A DNA stretch of 5,476 nt from an uncultured Oscillospiraceae bacterium. GTDB taxonomy: Bacteria; Bacillota; Clostridia; Oscillospirales; Ruminococcaceae. Within the stretch, counting starts at the first letter, position 1, and each line of letters begins with the position of its first letter. Below the pieces are notes generated by a model that saw only the letters and a list, made by a program, of their open reading frames with translations, was not told the DNA's origin and did no database searches. Below, piece after piece: positions 1-5,476 of this stretch. Where the stretch lies: the NCBI GenBank assembly GCA_934463345.1, contig CAKSJL010000103.1, positions 1 through 5,476 of the forward strand, given 5' to 3'. A program made the translations under genes and the position numbers.

Positions 1-49
1 ATTTAATATGTAAAAAATAGAAGCTATGTTTTGTTGAATCTCACCAAAG

Positions 50-71
50 TTCCGGTATTGAAATACTGGAA
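50..71. other. Stem-loop in the upstream non-coding region
   Basis: Bases 50-58 (TTCCGGTAT) pair with 63-71 (ATACTGGAA): nine pairs with one G-T, closing a TGAA loop. No T-run follows on either strand, so it is not an ordinary intrinsic terminator. It lies upstream of the predicted promoter, so it may be the 3' end of an upstream transcript, a binding-site inverted repeat or chance. The pairing is seen directly; the role is unknown. Confidence 0.45.
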
Positions 72-126
72 AAGTAACAAAATCGTCTGCCGGTTCGACA
101 AAACTATATACTTTTTATAAAAAAAA

Positions 127-135
127 TGATATAAT
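127..135 (+). promoter_or_regulatory. Extended -10 promoter for the operon
   Basis: The sequence TGATATAAT gives a perfect TATAAT hexamer (130-135) preceded by a TG one base upstream, the extended -10 form used by the housekeeping sigma factor. The -35 is weak: TATACT at 107-112 has 17-bp spacing but matches TTGACA at only three positions. Transcription would start near base 142, giving a 5' leader of about 88 nt before the first gene. It is the best promoter candidate in the 229-nt upstream region, and no further promoter is obvious between the genes. Inferred from sequence only. Confidence 0.6.
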
Positions 136-146
136 TAGACGATAAC

Positions 147-197
147 GGATGTAAGGCGGCTCCGTCCTGCACGACTAAAGCCGGAATATTACATACC
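147..197 (+). promoter_or_regulatory. Foldable 5' leader segment, possible cis-regulatory RNA
   Basis: Just after the predicted start of transcription, GG plus ATGTAA (147-154) can pair with TTACAT-A-CC (189-197; A195 bulged). Inside, CGGCT (157-161) pairs perfectly with AGCCG (179-183), and GTC (164-166) with GAC (173-175) around a six-base loop. The arm is G+C-rich within an otherwise AT-rich leader. A second small hairpin, CCATT (197-201) with AATGG (207-211), sits directly before the ribosome-binding site. I do not recognise a known riboswitch, T-box or attenuator; there is no T-box GGTGG element and no T-run. Function is unassigned. Confidence 0.35.
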
Positions 198-213
198 CAT
201 TACTAAAATGGAA

Positions 214-220
214 AGAGGAA
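214..220 (+). promoter_or_regulatory. Ribosome-binding site of the first ligase gene
   Basis: AGAGGAA lies nine bases before the ATG at 230. It supports that start over the out-of-frame ATG at 208, which has no Shine-Dalgarno sequence in front of it. Confidence 0.75.
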
Positions 221-229
221 TCTATAAAA

Positions 230-1525
230 ATGTTTTTTCAAAAAGACATCGAAACAATGTCAAGAAAACAAATTGAGGAAATTCAACTTGAAAGACTCAA
301 ATGGCTTGTTGACTATTGCAGCACAAACATAAAATTTTATCATGACAGACTTGAAAAAGCCGGTGTCACAGCAGATAAGATTAAAACTCTTGACGACATA
401 AAATACATACCATATACAACCAAGGACGATATTCGTGATAACTATCCATTCGGTCTTTTTGGTCAGCCAAGAAAAAATATTGTAAGAATACATGCTTCAA
501 GCGGAACAACAGGCAAACCTACAGTTGTAGGTTATACCAAAAACGATATTGAAAACTGGAGTGACTGCATGGCAAGACTTTGCGTTGCAGTTGGTACTAC
601 TGATGAAGACATAATTCAGATTGCTTTCGGTTATGGACTGTTTACTGGTGCCCTTGGTCTTCATTATGGACTTGAAAAAATAGGAGCTACTGTTGTTCCT
701 ACTTCAAGCGGTAACACAGAAAAACAAATTATGCTCATGCAGGACTTTCAGACAACCGGTCTGGTTTCAACCCCTTCATATGCTCAGTATATCGGAGAAA
801 CCGCAAAGGAAATGGACGTCATTGACAATATCAATCTTCGCCTTGGTCTTTTCGGATCTGAGGGATGTACGGAAGAAATGAGAAGCCAGATTGAAAAAAC
901 TCTCGGTCTTTTTGCGACTGACAACTACGGAATGAGCGAACTTATGGGACCCGGTGTTTCTGGAGAATGTTCATTAAGATGCGGAATGCATATAAATGAG
1001 GATCACTTCCTTGCAGAAATAATTGATCCGCAGACACTGGAGGTTCTTCCTAAGGGCTCGCAGGGTGAACTTGTTGTCACAACCCTTACCAAGGAAGGCA
1101 TACCAATGCTAAGATACCGCACAAAGGACATAACACAGATTGATTATGAACCATGCAAGTGTGGCAGAACCTTTGCAAGAATGTCAAAAATCAAAGGAAG
1201 AACAGATGACATGCTCAAAATCAGAGGAGTTAATGTATTCCCATCACAGATTGAAAGTGTGCTTATGGGATTTGACAGGATTGCTCCGCATTATCAGCTT
1301 GTTATTACACGTTCAAACTTCTCTGACCACCTTGAAGTAAAAGTAGAGCTTGCAGATGGTTCTCTTCTTGAAAATTATTCTGAACTTGAAGCGCTCAGAT
1401 CATCAATACACCATAATCTGAAAACGGTTCTTGGAATCGAAACAAAGGTTTCACTTGTAGAACACAAGTCACTTGAAAGATTCCAGGGCAAGGCTAAAAG
1501 AATAGTTGACTTGAGAAATCAGTAA
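230..1525 (+). CDS. paaK: Phenylacetate-CoA ligase family protein (AMP-forming), first paralogue
   Basis: A 431-residue cytoplasmic adenylate-forming enzyme, the usual PaaK length. It is expected to convert an arylacetate, ATP and CoA to arylacetyl-CoA, AMP and PPi. Visible motifs: phosphate loop [10 protein letters not shown] (88-97), aryl-pocket segment FGYGLFTGALGLHYG (133-147), YGMSE (233-237), RYRTKD (295-300), GRTDDMLKIRGVNVFP (323-338) and the C-terminal lysine region QGKAKR (419-424), which supplies the mobile adenylation lysine in this family. C247, H254, C309 and C311 could form a metal site (inference). The family's usual GAEPWT is here GSEGCT (209-214), and DIYGLSE is DNYGMSE (231-237), so the substrate may differ from plain phenylacetate. 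The start is set by AGAGGAA nine bases upstream. It is first in the operon, with its stop overlapping the next start. Family is certain; substrate is not. Confidence 0.93.
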   Translation: MFFQKDIETMSRKQIEEIQLERLKWLVDYCSTNIKFYHDRLEKAGVTADKIKTLDDIKYIPYTTKDDIRDNYPFGLFGQPRKNIVRIHASSGTTGKPTVVGYTKNDIENWSDCMARLCVAVGTTDEDIIQIAFGYGLFTGALGLHYGLEKIGATVVPTSSGNTEKQIMLMQDFQTTGLVSTPSYAQYIGETAKEMDVIDNINLRLGLFGSEGCTEEMRSQIEKTLGLFATDNYGMSELMGPGVSGECSLRCGMHINEDHFLAEIIDPQTLEVLPKGSQGELVVTTLTKEGIPMLRYRTKDITQIDYEPCKCGRTFARMSKIKGRTDDMLKIRGVNVFPSQIESVLMGFDRIAPHYQLVITRSNFSDHLEVKVELADGSLLENYSELEALRSSIHHNLKTVLGIETKVSLVEHKSLERFQGKAKRIVDLRNQ

Positions 1526-1527
1526 TG
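1523..1527 (+). promoter_or_regulatory. TAATG stop/start overlap between ligase and HAD gene
   Basis: The ligase stop TAA (1523-1525) shares its last A with the ATG of the HAD gene (1525-1527). Only a weak GAG (1513-1515) resembles a Shine-Dalgarno sequence, so translation of the HAD gene probably relies on re-initiation by ribosomes finishing the ligase (inference from the arrangement). Confidence 0.7.
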
Positions 1528-2361
1528 AAAAGACTATATATATCTGATCTTGACGGAACGCTTCTCAACAGCAATGCTCGACTTACTGACAATACGGCAG
1601 AAATTATAAATGAGCTTTCAGGTTCAGGACTTGCGTTTACATTTGCAACGGCAAGAACTGCTGCATCCGCTGTACAGATAACACAGAAAATGATGCTTAG
1701 TCTGCCTTGCATACTTATGAATGGCGTCAGCATATATGATATTAATGCTAAAAAGTATATAAAAAATGAATACATAAAGCGTTCAGTTGCTCTCGCCGTT
1801 GAGGAAATTTTTTTGAAGAATAACCTTCAGCCATATATGTATAAAATTGAAAATGAGGAGCTTTACGCAGTATACACAGGATTTTCAAATAATGAAATGT
1901 TTGAGTTTTATAAAATCCGTAAAGACAGATATGACAAGCCGTTTATAAAATGCAATATGTTAAGTGAACAGACAGAAAACAGCACTGTCTATTTTACAAT
2001 CTTAGATAGCCATGACAGACTTTTACCAGTCAAAAATGAAATTGAAAAAATATCCGATGTAAAGTTTGAATTTTACAAAGATGTATATCATGAAAACTTA
2101 TGGTTTCTGGAAATTTTCAGTTGCAATGCGTCAAAGTTCAACGCTACATGCTTTTTAAAAAAGCATGGCGGATTCGATCACATAACAGGCTTTGGAGATA
2201 ATCTCAATGATTTACCACTGTTTAATGCTTGTGACAGAAAAATTGCAGTTGAAAATGCCAGAGATAAAATCAAAGAAATAGCAGATATTGTAATTGGTAA
2301 TAATGACTCTGATGCTGTTGCTTTATGGTTAAAGGAAAACTTCTTAAATGAAAGGATTTGA
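1525..2361 (+). CDS. Cof-type HAD-superfamily (class IIB) phosphatase
   Basis: A 278-residue soluble protein, typical of Cof/YidA-type hydrolases that remove phosphate from small metabolites in the cytoplasm. Motif I is DLDGTLL (8-14; nucleophile D8, acid/base D10). Motif II is probably the Thr in ATARTAA (41-47; the family usually has ATGR). A class IIB cap occupies roughly 80-190. The motif III lysine is likely K204 in NASKFN, and motif IV is GFGDNLNDLPLF (222-233) with D225 and D229 holding Mg2+. The tail AVENARDKIKEIADIV (241-256) is also typical. All catalytic residues are present, so it should be active; the substrate cannot be read from sequence. The gene is about 29% G+C over 1741-2100, against about 43% in the preceding ligase (601-960) and 37% in iorA (3001-3360), by hand count. 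A place in the aryl pathway is not established; it may be a passenger. Confidence 0.9.
   Translation: MKRLYISDLDGTLLNSNARLTDNTAEIINELSGSGLAFTFATARTAASAVQITQKMMLSLPCILMNGVSIYDINAKKYIKNEYIKRSVALAVEEIFLKNNLQPYMYKIENEELYAVYTGFSNNEMFEFYKIRKDRYDKPFIKCNMLSEQTENSTVYFTILDSHDRLLPVKNEIEKISDVKFEFYKDVYHENLWFLEIFSCNASKFNATCFLKKHGGFDHITGFGDNLNDLPLFNACDRKIAVENARDKIKEIADIVIGNNDSDAVALWLKENFLNERI
2351..2356 (+). promoter_or_regulatory. Ribosome-binding site of iorA
   Basis: AAAGGA lies nine bases before the ATG at 2366 and inside the last codons of the HAD gene. This gives iorA its own initiation signal despite the four-base gap and sets its start. Confidence 0.7.
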
Positions 2362-2365
2362 ATAA

Positions 2366-4093
2366 ATGAAGAAATTAATGCTTGGAAATGAAGCCTTTGC
2401 AAGAGGTTTATATGAGAGCGGATGTCAGCTTATTTCAAGCTATCCGGGAACTCCTTCCACAGAAATCACAGAATTCGGCGCAAAATATGAGGAAATATAC
2501 GCTGAATGGGCTCCAAATGAAAAGGTTGCAATGGAAACAGCAATCGGCGCATCTATTGCAGGTGCGAGAAGTTTTTGCGGTATGAAGCATGTCGGACTCA
2601 ACGTTGCAGCAGATCCGCTTTATACGGTTGCTTATACTGGTGTTACCGGAGGCATGGTAATAGCTGTTGCTGATGATCCGGGAATGCATTCCTCACAAAA
2701 TGAACAGGACAGCCGCCATCATGCAATCGCATCAAAGGTGCTTATGCTTGAACCATCTGATTCTGCTGAATGTAAGGAATTTGTAAAACAGGGCTTTGAG
2801 CTCTCAGAGAAATATGATACACCTGTTATCATAAGATTGTCAACAAGAGTTTCTCATTCTCAGAGCAGTGTCGAGCTTTGTGAAAGAGAAAATGTTCCAA
2901 CCAAACCTTATGTCAAAAATCCACAGAAATATGTTATGATGCCGGCATACGCAAAAGGCAGACATGTTGTCGTTGAAGAAAGAACAAAGAAGCTTATTGA
3001 ATATGGCGAAACCTCACCTCTTAACACTGTTGAATTAAATGAGGGCGATATTGGCGTTATTACAAGCGGTATTTCATATCAATACGCAAAGGAAGCACTC
3101 GGAAATAGTGTTTCATACTTAAAGCTCGGAATTGTAAATCCTCTTCCTGTAAATATCATCAAGGACTTTGCTGGCAGGTTTAAGACAGTATATGTAATTG
3201 AAGAGCTTGACGATGTTATAGAAACTCACTGCAAAAAACTTGGACTTGACGTTAAGGGCAAAGAGATTTTCGGTTTTATCGGTGAACTTTCGCAGTCAAT
3301 AATTGCTGAAAAGTTGCTTGGCAAAAAGACAGATTATACAGAATTTTCAGAAAATGTTCCTGTTCGTCCTCCGGTAATGTGTGCTGGATGTCCTCACAGA
3401 GGTCTGTTCTACTCACTTGCCAAAAACAAAATTACAGTTTCAGGTGATATCGGCTGCTATACACTTGGCGCTGCTGCTCCGCTCAATTCAATGGATTCAA
3501 CTATATGTATGGGTGCATCTGTTTCAGCACTTCACGGAATGAACAAAATAAGAGGGGCTGAGGGCGAAAAGAAAACTGTTGCTGTTATTGGCGATTCAAC
3601 TTTCATCCACAGCGGTATAACAGGTCTAATAAACATTGCATACAATGCAACAAACTCAACCGTTATTATTCTTGATAACTCAATTACAGGTATGACAGGA
3701 CACCAGCAGAATCCTACAACAGGATTCAATCTTAAAGGCGATCCGGCTTCAAAGGTTTCACTCGAAGCTTTGTGCAAGGCTGTTGGTATCAACAGAGTAA
3801 GAGTTGTTGATCCATACAACATGAAAGAAACCGAACAGGCTGTTCTGGAAGAACTCGAAATCGCAGAGCCATCAGTTATCATTTCAAGACGTCCATGTGC
3901 TCTCCTTAAATATGTAAAGCATAAGCCGGCGCTGAATGTTGACAGAGACAAGTGCAGATCATGTAAAATGTGTCTGAAAATCGGATGTCCAGCAGTTTCC
4001 ATTAAGGAAGGCAAGGCTGAAATTGACAAGACGCTGTGCGTAGGCTGTGGAATATGTACAGAAATGTGTAAGTTTAATGCTATTGTTGAATGA
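2366..4093 (+). CDS. iorA: Indolepyruvate:ferredoxin oxidoreductase, alpha subunit
   Basis: The 575-residue TPP- and iron-sulfur-containing large subunit. With IorB it oxidatively decarboxylates aryl-2-oxoacids to arylacetyl-CoA and CO2, reducing ferredoxin, or runs in reverse. Domains in order: N-terminal pyrimidine-binding domain with GNEAFARG (7-14), SYPGTPSTEI (25-34) and NEKVA (51-55; E52 is the likely TPP-activating glutamate); a middle transketolase-C-like domain (about 220-320); the TPP-diphosphate domain with CAGCPHRG (339-346), GDIGCYTLGA (360-369) and the Mg-TPP signature GDS (409-411) to LDN (436-438); and a C-terminal two-cluster ferredoxin domain. The clusters are C530, C533, C536, C541 (CX2CX2CX4CP) and C558, C561, C564, C568 (CX2CX2CX3C, followed by Lys instead of the usual Pro). 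It is somewhat shorter than archaeal homologues. It lies 19 nt before iorB and 4 nt after the HAD gene. The signature is very clear. Confidence 0.96.
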   Translation: MKKLMLGNEAFARGLYESGCQLISSYPGTPSTEITEFGAKYEEIYAEWAPNEKVAMETAIGASIAGARSFCGMKHVGLNVAADPLYTVAYTGVTGGMVIAVADDPGMHSSQNEQDSRHHAIASKVLMLEPSDSAECKEFVKQGFELSEKYDTPVIIRLSTRVSHSQSSVELCERENVPTKPYVKNPQKYVMMPAYAKGRHVVVEERTKKLIEYGETSPLNTVELNEGDIGVITSGISYQYAKEALGNSVSYLKLGIVNPLPVNIIKDFAGRFKTVYVIEELDDVIETHCKKLGLDVKGKEIFGFIGELSQSIIAEKLLGKKTDYTEFSENVPVRPPVMCAGCPHRGLFYSLAKNKITVSGDIGCYTLGAAAPLNSMDSTICMGASVSALHGMNKIRGAEGEKKTVAVIGDSTFIHSGITGLINIAYNATNSTVIILDNSITGMTGHQQNPTTGFNLKGDPASKVSLEALCKAVGINRVRVVDPYNMKETEQAVLEELEIAEPSVIISRRPCALLKYVKHKPALNVDRDKCRSCKMCLKIGCPAVSIKEGKAEIDKTLCVGCGICTEMCKFNAIVE

Positions 4094-4096
4094 TAC

Positions 4097-4101
4097 GGAG
4101 G
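4097..4101 (+). promoter_or_regulatory. Ribosome-binding site of iorB
   Basis: GGAGG in the 19-nt iorA-iorB gap, eleven bases before the ATG at 4113. It favours that start over the in-frame ATG six codons later (4131). Confidence 0.7.
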
Positions 4102-4112
4102 TTTTGAAATAA

Positions 4113-4688
4113 ATGGAAACTAAATCAATTATGATAGTAGGCGTAGGCGGTCAGGGAAGTTTGCTCGCGTCAAGAATAATCGGTAACGTTCTGCTCTCTC
4201 AGGGTTATGATGTTAAAGTGAGCGAGGTTCATGGAATGAGCCAGAGAGGTGGATCTGTTGTTACCTATGTAAAGTATGGTGAAAAGGTATACTCCCCTGT
4301 CATTGAAAAGGGAGAAGCTGATATAATAGTTTCATTTGAGCTTCTTGAAGCTGCAAGATGGGTTTCATATCTGAAAAAAGGAGGGCATCTTATAACCTCA
4401 ACACAGATGCTCGATCCTATGCCGGTTATTACAGGAGCAGCTGAATATCCGTCTGATATTGTTGAAAAAATAAAGGCTCTCGGAGTTGACATAATTGCTG
4501 CGGATGCGCTCTCCCTTGCTGAGGAAGCAGGAAATGCAAAGGCTTCAAATGTCGTACTTATGGGTCTTATTGCTTCAAAAATGAGTTTTGATGAATCTGT
4601 ATGGAAAGACGCTGTCAAGCAGTGCGTTCCTGAAAAGTTCCTTGAACTTAATCTAAAAGCTTTTGATCTTGGTAAAAATATAAAATAA
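4113..4688 (+). CDS. iorB: Indolepyruvate:ferredoxin oxidoreductase, beta subunit
   Basis: A 191-residue small subunit of the gamma-type 2-oxoacid:acceptor oxidoreductase family, normal in length for IorB. It pairs with IorA in the cytoplasm and corresponds to the gamma domain of pyruvate:ferredoxin oxidoreductase, which helps form the CoA-binding face. Visible marks: GVGGQG (10-15) near the N terminus; [13 protein letters not shown] (37-49), the hallmark of this family; [17 protein letters not shown] (60-76); and NVVLMG (146-151). No cysteine cluster is expected or seen. It lies directly downstream of iorA, and its TAA stop is fused to the ribosome-binding site of the next ligase, so all three products are likely made together. 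The start was chosen for GGAGG upstream. Confidence 0.95.
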   Translation: METKSIMIVGVGGQGSLLASRIIGNVLLSQGYDVKVSEVHGMSQRGGSVVTYVKYGEKVYSPVIEKGEADIIVSFELLEAARWVSYLKKGGHLITSTQMLDPMPVITGAAEYPSDIVEKIKALGVDIIAADALSLAEEAGNAKASNVVLMGLIASKMSFDESVWKDAVKQCVPEKFLELNLKAFDLGKNIK

Positions 4689-4692
4689 GGAG
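4686..4692 (+). promoter_or_regulatory. iorB stop fused to ribosome-binding site of second ligase
   Basis: TAAGGAG contains the iorB stop (4686-4688) and a strong AAGGAG (4687-4692) six bases before the ATG at 4699. It fixes the start of the second ligase and suggests coupled translation. Confidence 0.8.
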
Positions 4693-4698
4693 CCTGTC

Positions 4699-5476
4699 AT
4701 GGAAAAATACTGGAATAAAAATATGGAATGTGCCACAAGAGATGAAATGAAAGCGCTTCAAAGCTTCAGACTTTCTCAGACTGTAAGACGTGTTTATGAA
4801 AATGTTCCATATTACCGTGAGAGAATGGAAAAGGCAGGCGTTACTCCAGAGGATATTCATGGAATTGATGATCTTAAAAAGCTACCATTTACAATGAAGC
4901 AGGATTTGAGAGATACATATCCTTATGGTCTTTTTGCTGTCCCAATGGACGAAGTTGTAAGACTTCATGCATCAAGCGGAACTACTGGAAAGCAGATAGT
5001 TGTAGGATATACACAGAATGACCTTAATGTCTGGGCTGAGTGCTGTGCAAGGGCACTTACAGCAGCAGGAGCTACAAGCAAAGACTTCATGCATATATCC
5101 TATGGATATGGTCTTTTTACCGGCGGACTCGGACTGCATGGCGGCGCTGAAAAGGTTGGAATGACAGTTATTCCTGTTTCAACTGGAAATACCAAACGCC
5201 AGATAAATATTATCAAGGATTTTGGCTCAACATTTATCTGCTGTACACCTTCTTATGCTCTTTACCTTGCTGAAACAATGGAGGAAATGGGTGTTACCAA
5301 GGACGAGATCAACCTCAAAGCCGGATTGTTCGGCGCAGAACCTTGGACTGAAGAAATGCGTGCAGAAATTGAGAAAAAGCTCGGAATAAAAGCACATGAT
5401 ATCTACGGACTGACAGAGATTATCGGCCCTGGTGTTGCTTTTGAGTGCAGCGAACAGACAGGTATGCATATAAACG
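4699..5476 (+). CDS. paaK: Phenylacetate-CoA ligase family protein, second paralogue (3' end outside window)
   Basis: The first 259 codons of a second AMP-forming arylacetate-CoA ligase, open to the window edge; about 430 residues are expected in full. It shares roughly half its residues, by eye, with the ligase at 230-1525, so the pair is an old duplication or separately acquired. Motifs: [10 protein letters not shown] (90-99; Q99 where the family usually has Pro), [15 protein letters not shown] (135-149), GAEPWT (212-217), DIYGLTE (234-240) and the GPGVAFEC...GMH segment (243-257). The GAEPWT and DIYGLTE motifs are the family-typical forms that the first paralogue lacks. Placement ten bases after iorB matches the common iorA-iorB-paaK order in anaerobes, making this the likely standard partner of IorAB, acting on arylacetyl-CoA. 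The C-terminal lid and adenylation lysine are not visible. Confidence 0.93.
   Translation, partial: MEKYWNKNMECATRDEMKALQSFRLSQTVRRVYENVPYYRERMEKAGVTPEDIHGIDDLKKLPFTMKQDLRDTYPYGLFAVPMDEVVRLHASSGTTGKQIVVGYTQNDLNVWAECCARALTAAGATSKDFMHISYGYGLFTGGLGLHGGAEKVGMTVIPVSTGNTKRQINIIKDFGSTFICCTPSYALYLAETMEEMGVTKDEINLKAGLFGAEPWTEEMRAEIEKKLGIKAHDIYGLTEIIGPGVAFECSEQTGMHIN

Noticed and set aside
50..80. Intrinsic terminator of an upstream gene
   Set aside because: The hairpin at 50-71 is followed by AAGTAACAAA rather than a T-run, and the reverse strand also lacks one.
89..100. GCCGGTTCGACA resembling a tRNA T-arm
   Set aside because: The 3' half of the T-stem is missing (AAACT follows), and no acceptor, D or anticodon arm fits around it.
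149..154. ATG-TAA start-stop pair in the leader
   Set aside because: No ribosome-binding site precedes it, and the six bases are better explained as one side of the ATGTAA/TTACAT stem; likely chance.
208..276. Short upstream frame (22 codons) overlapping the start of the first ligase out of frame
   Set aside because: The ATG at 208 has no Shine-Dalgarno sequence and the peptide shows no run of aromatic or other regulatory codons, so a leader-peptide attenuator is not supported.
3532..4029. 165-codon open frame on the minus strand within iorA
   Set aside because: It lies antisense to the strongly conserved TPP and ferredoxin domains, has no recognisable motif and no ribosome-binding context worth noting; it is a shadow of iorA codon use. 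The same holds for the shorter antisense frames at 260-493, 1494-1775, 2178-2402, 2435-2689, 4265-4618, 4648-4860 and 5227-5469, and for the out-of-frame + strand frames inside the genes.
1..5476. Mobile element, CRISPR array, defence or toxin system
   Set aside because: I found no transposase, terminal inverted repeats, regularly spaced repeats or effector domains; all coding space is taken by metabolic enzymes.

Overview
The window looks like a metabolic operon from a low-GC, anaerobic Gram-positive bacterium (class Clostridia; a Ruminococcus or other gut/rumen relative is my best guess). Reasons: AT-rich DNA, frequent AGA arginine codons, AG-rich Shine-Dalgarno sites, tightly packed co-directional genes, and an oxygen-sensitive ferredoxin-dependent 2-oxoacid oxidoreductase. 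The taxonomic guess is inference; no marker gene is present.

Layout: bases 1-229 are non-coding. They hold a stem-loop (50-71), a likely extended -10 promoter (TGATATAAT, 127-135) and a leader of about 88 nt with a foldable segment (147-197). Then come five genes, all on the + strand and almost certainly one operon: a phenylacetate-CoA ligase (paaK-type, 230-1525); a Cof-type HAD phosphatase (1525-2361) sharing one base with it; iorA (2366-4093); iorB (4113-4688); and a second, divergent paaK-type ligase (4699 onward) cut by the window edge after 259 codons. Intergenic gaps are 4, 19 and 10 nt. No RNA gene, mobile element or CRISPR array is visible.

How the genes fit together: IorA and IorB form indolepyruvate:ferredoxin oxidoreductase, which interconverts aryl-2-oxoacids (indolepyruvate, phenylpyruvate, 4-hydroxyphenylpyruvate) plus CoA with arylacetyl-CoA, CO2 and reduced ferredoxin. 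PaaK-type ligases interconvert arylacetate, ATP and CoA with arylacetyl-CoA, AMP and PPi. The set could therefore run from aromatic amino acid breakdown to arylacetates. In the other direction it could activate environmental phenylacetate or indoleacetate and reductively carboxylate it to the oxoacid precursors of Phe, Tyr and Trp, as described physiologically for rumen anaerobes. The AMP-forming ligases fit the second direction well.

The most notable points are the two ligases flanking IorAB with different residues in their substrate-facing motifs, a markedly AT-richer HAD gene wedged into the operon, and an unidentified structured leader. Nothing here amounts to a clearly new system; the interest lies in substrate partition, the HAD gene's role and the leader.
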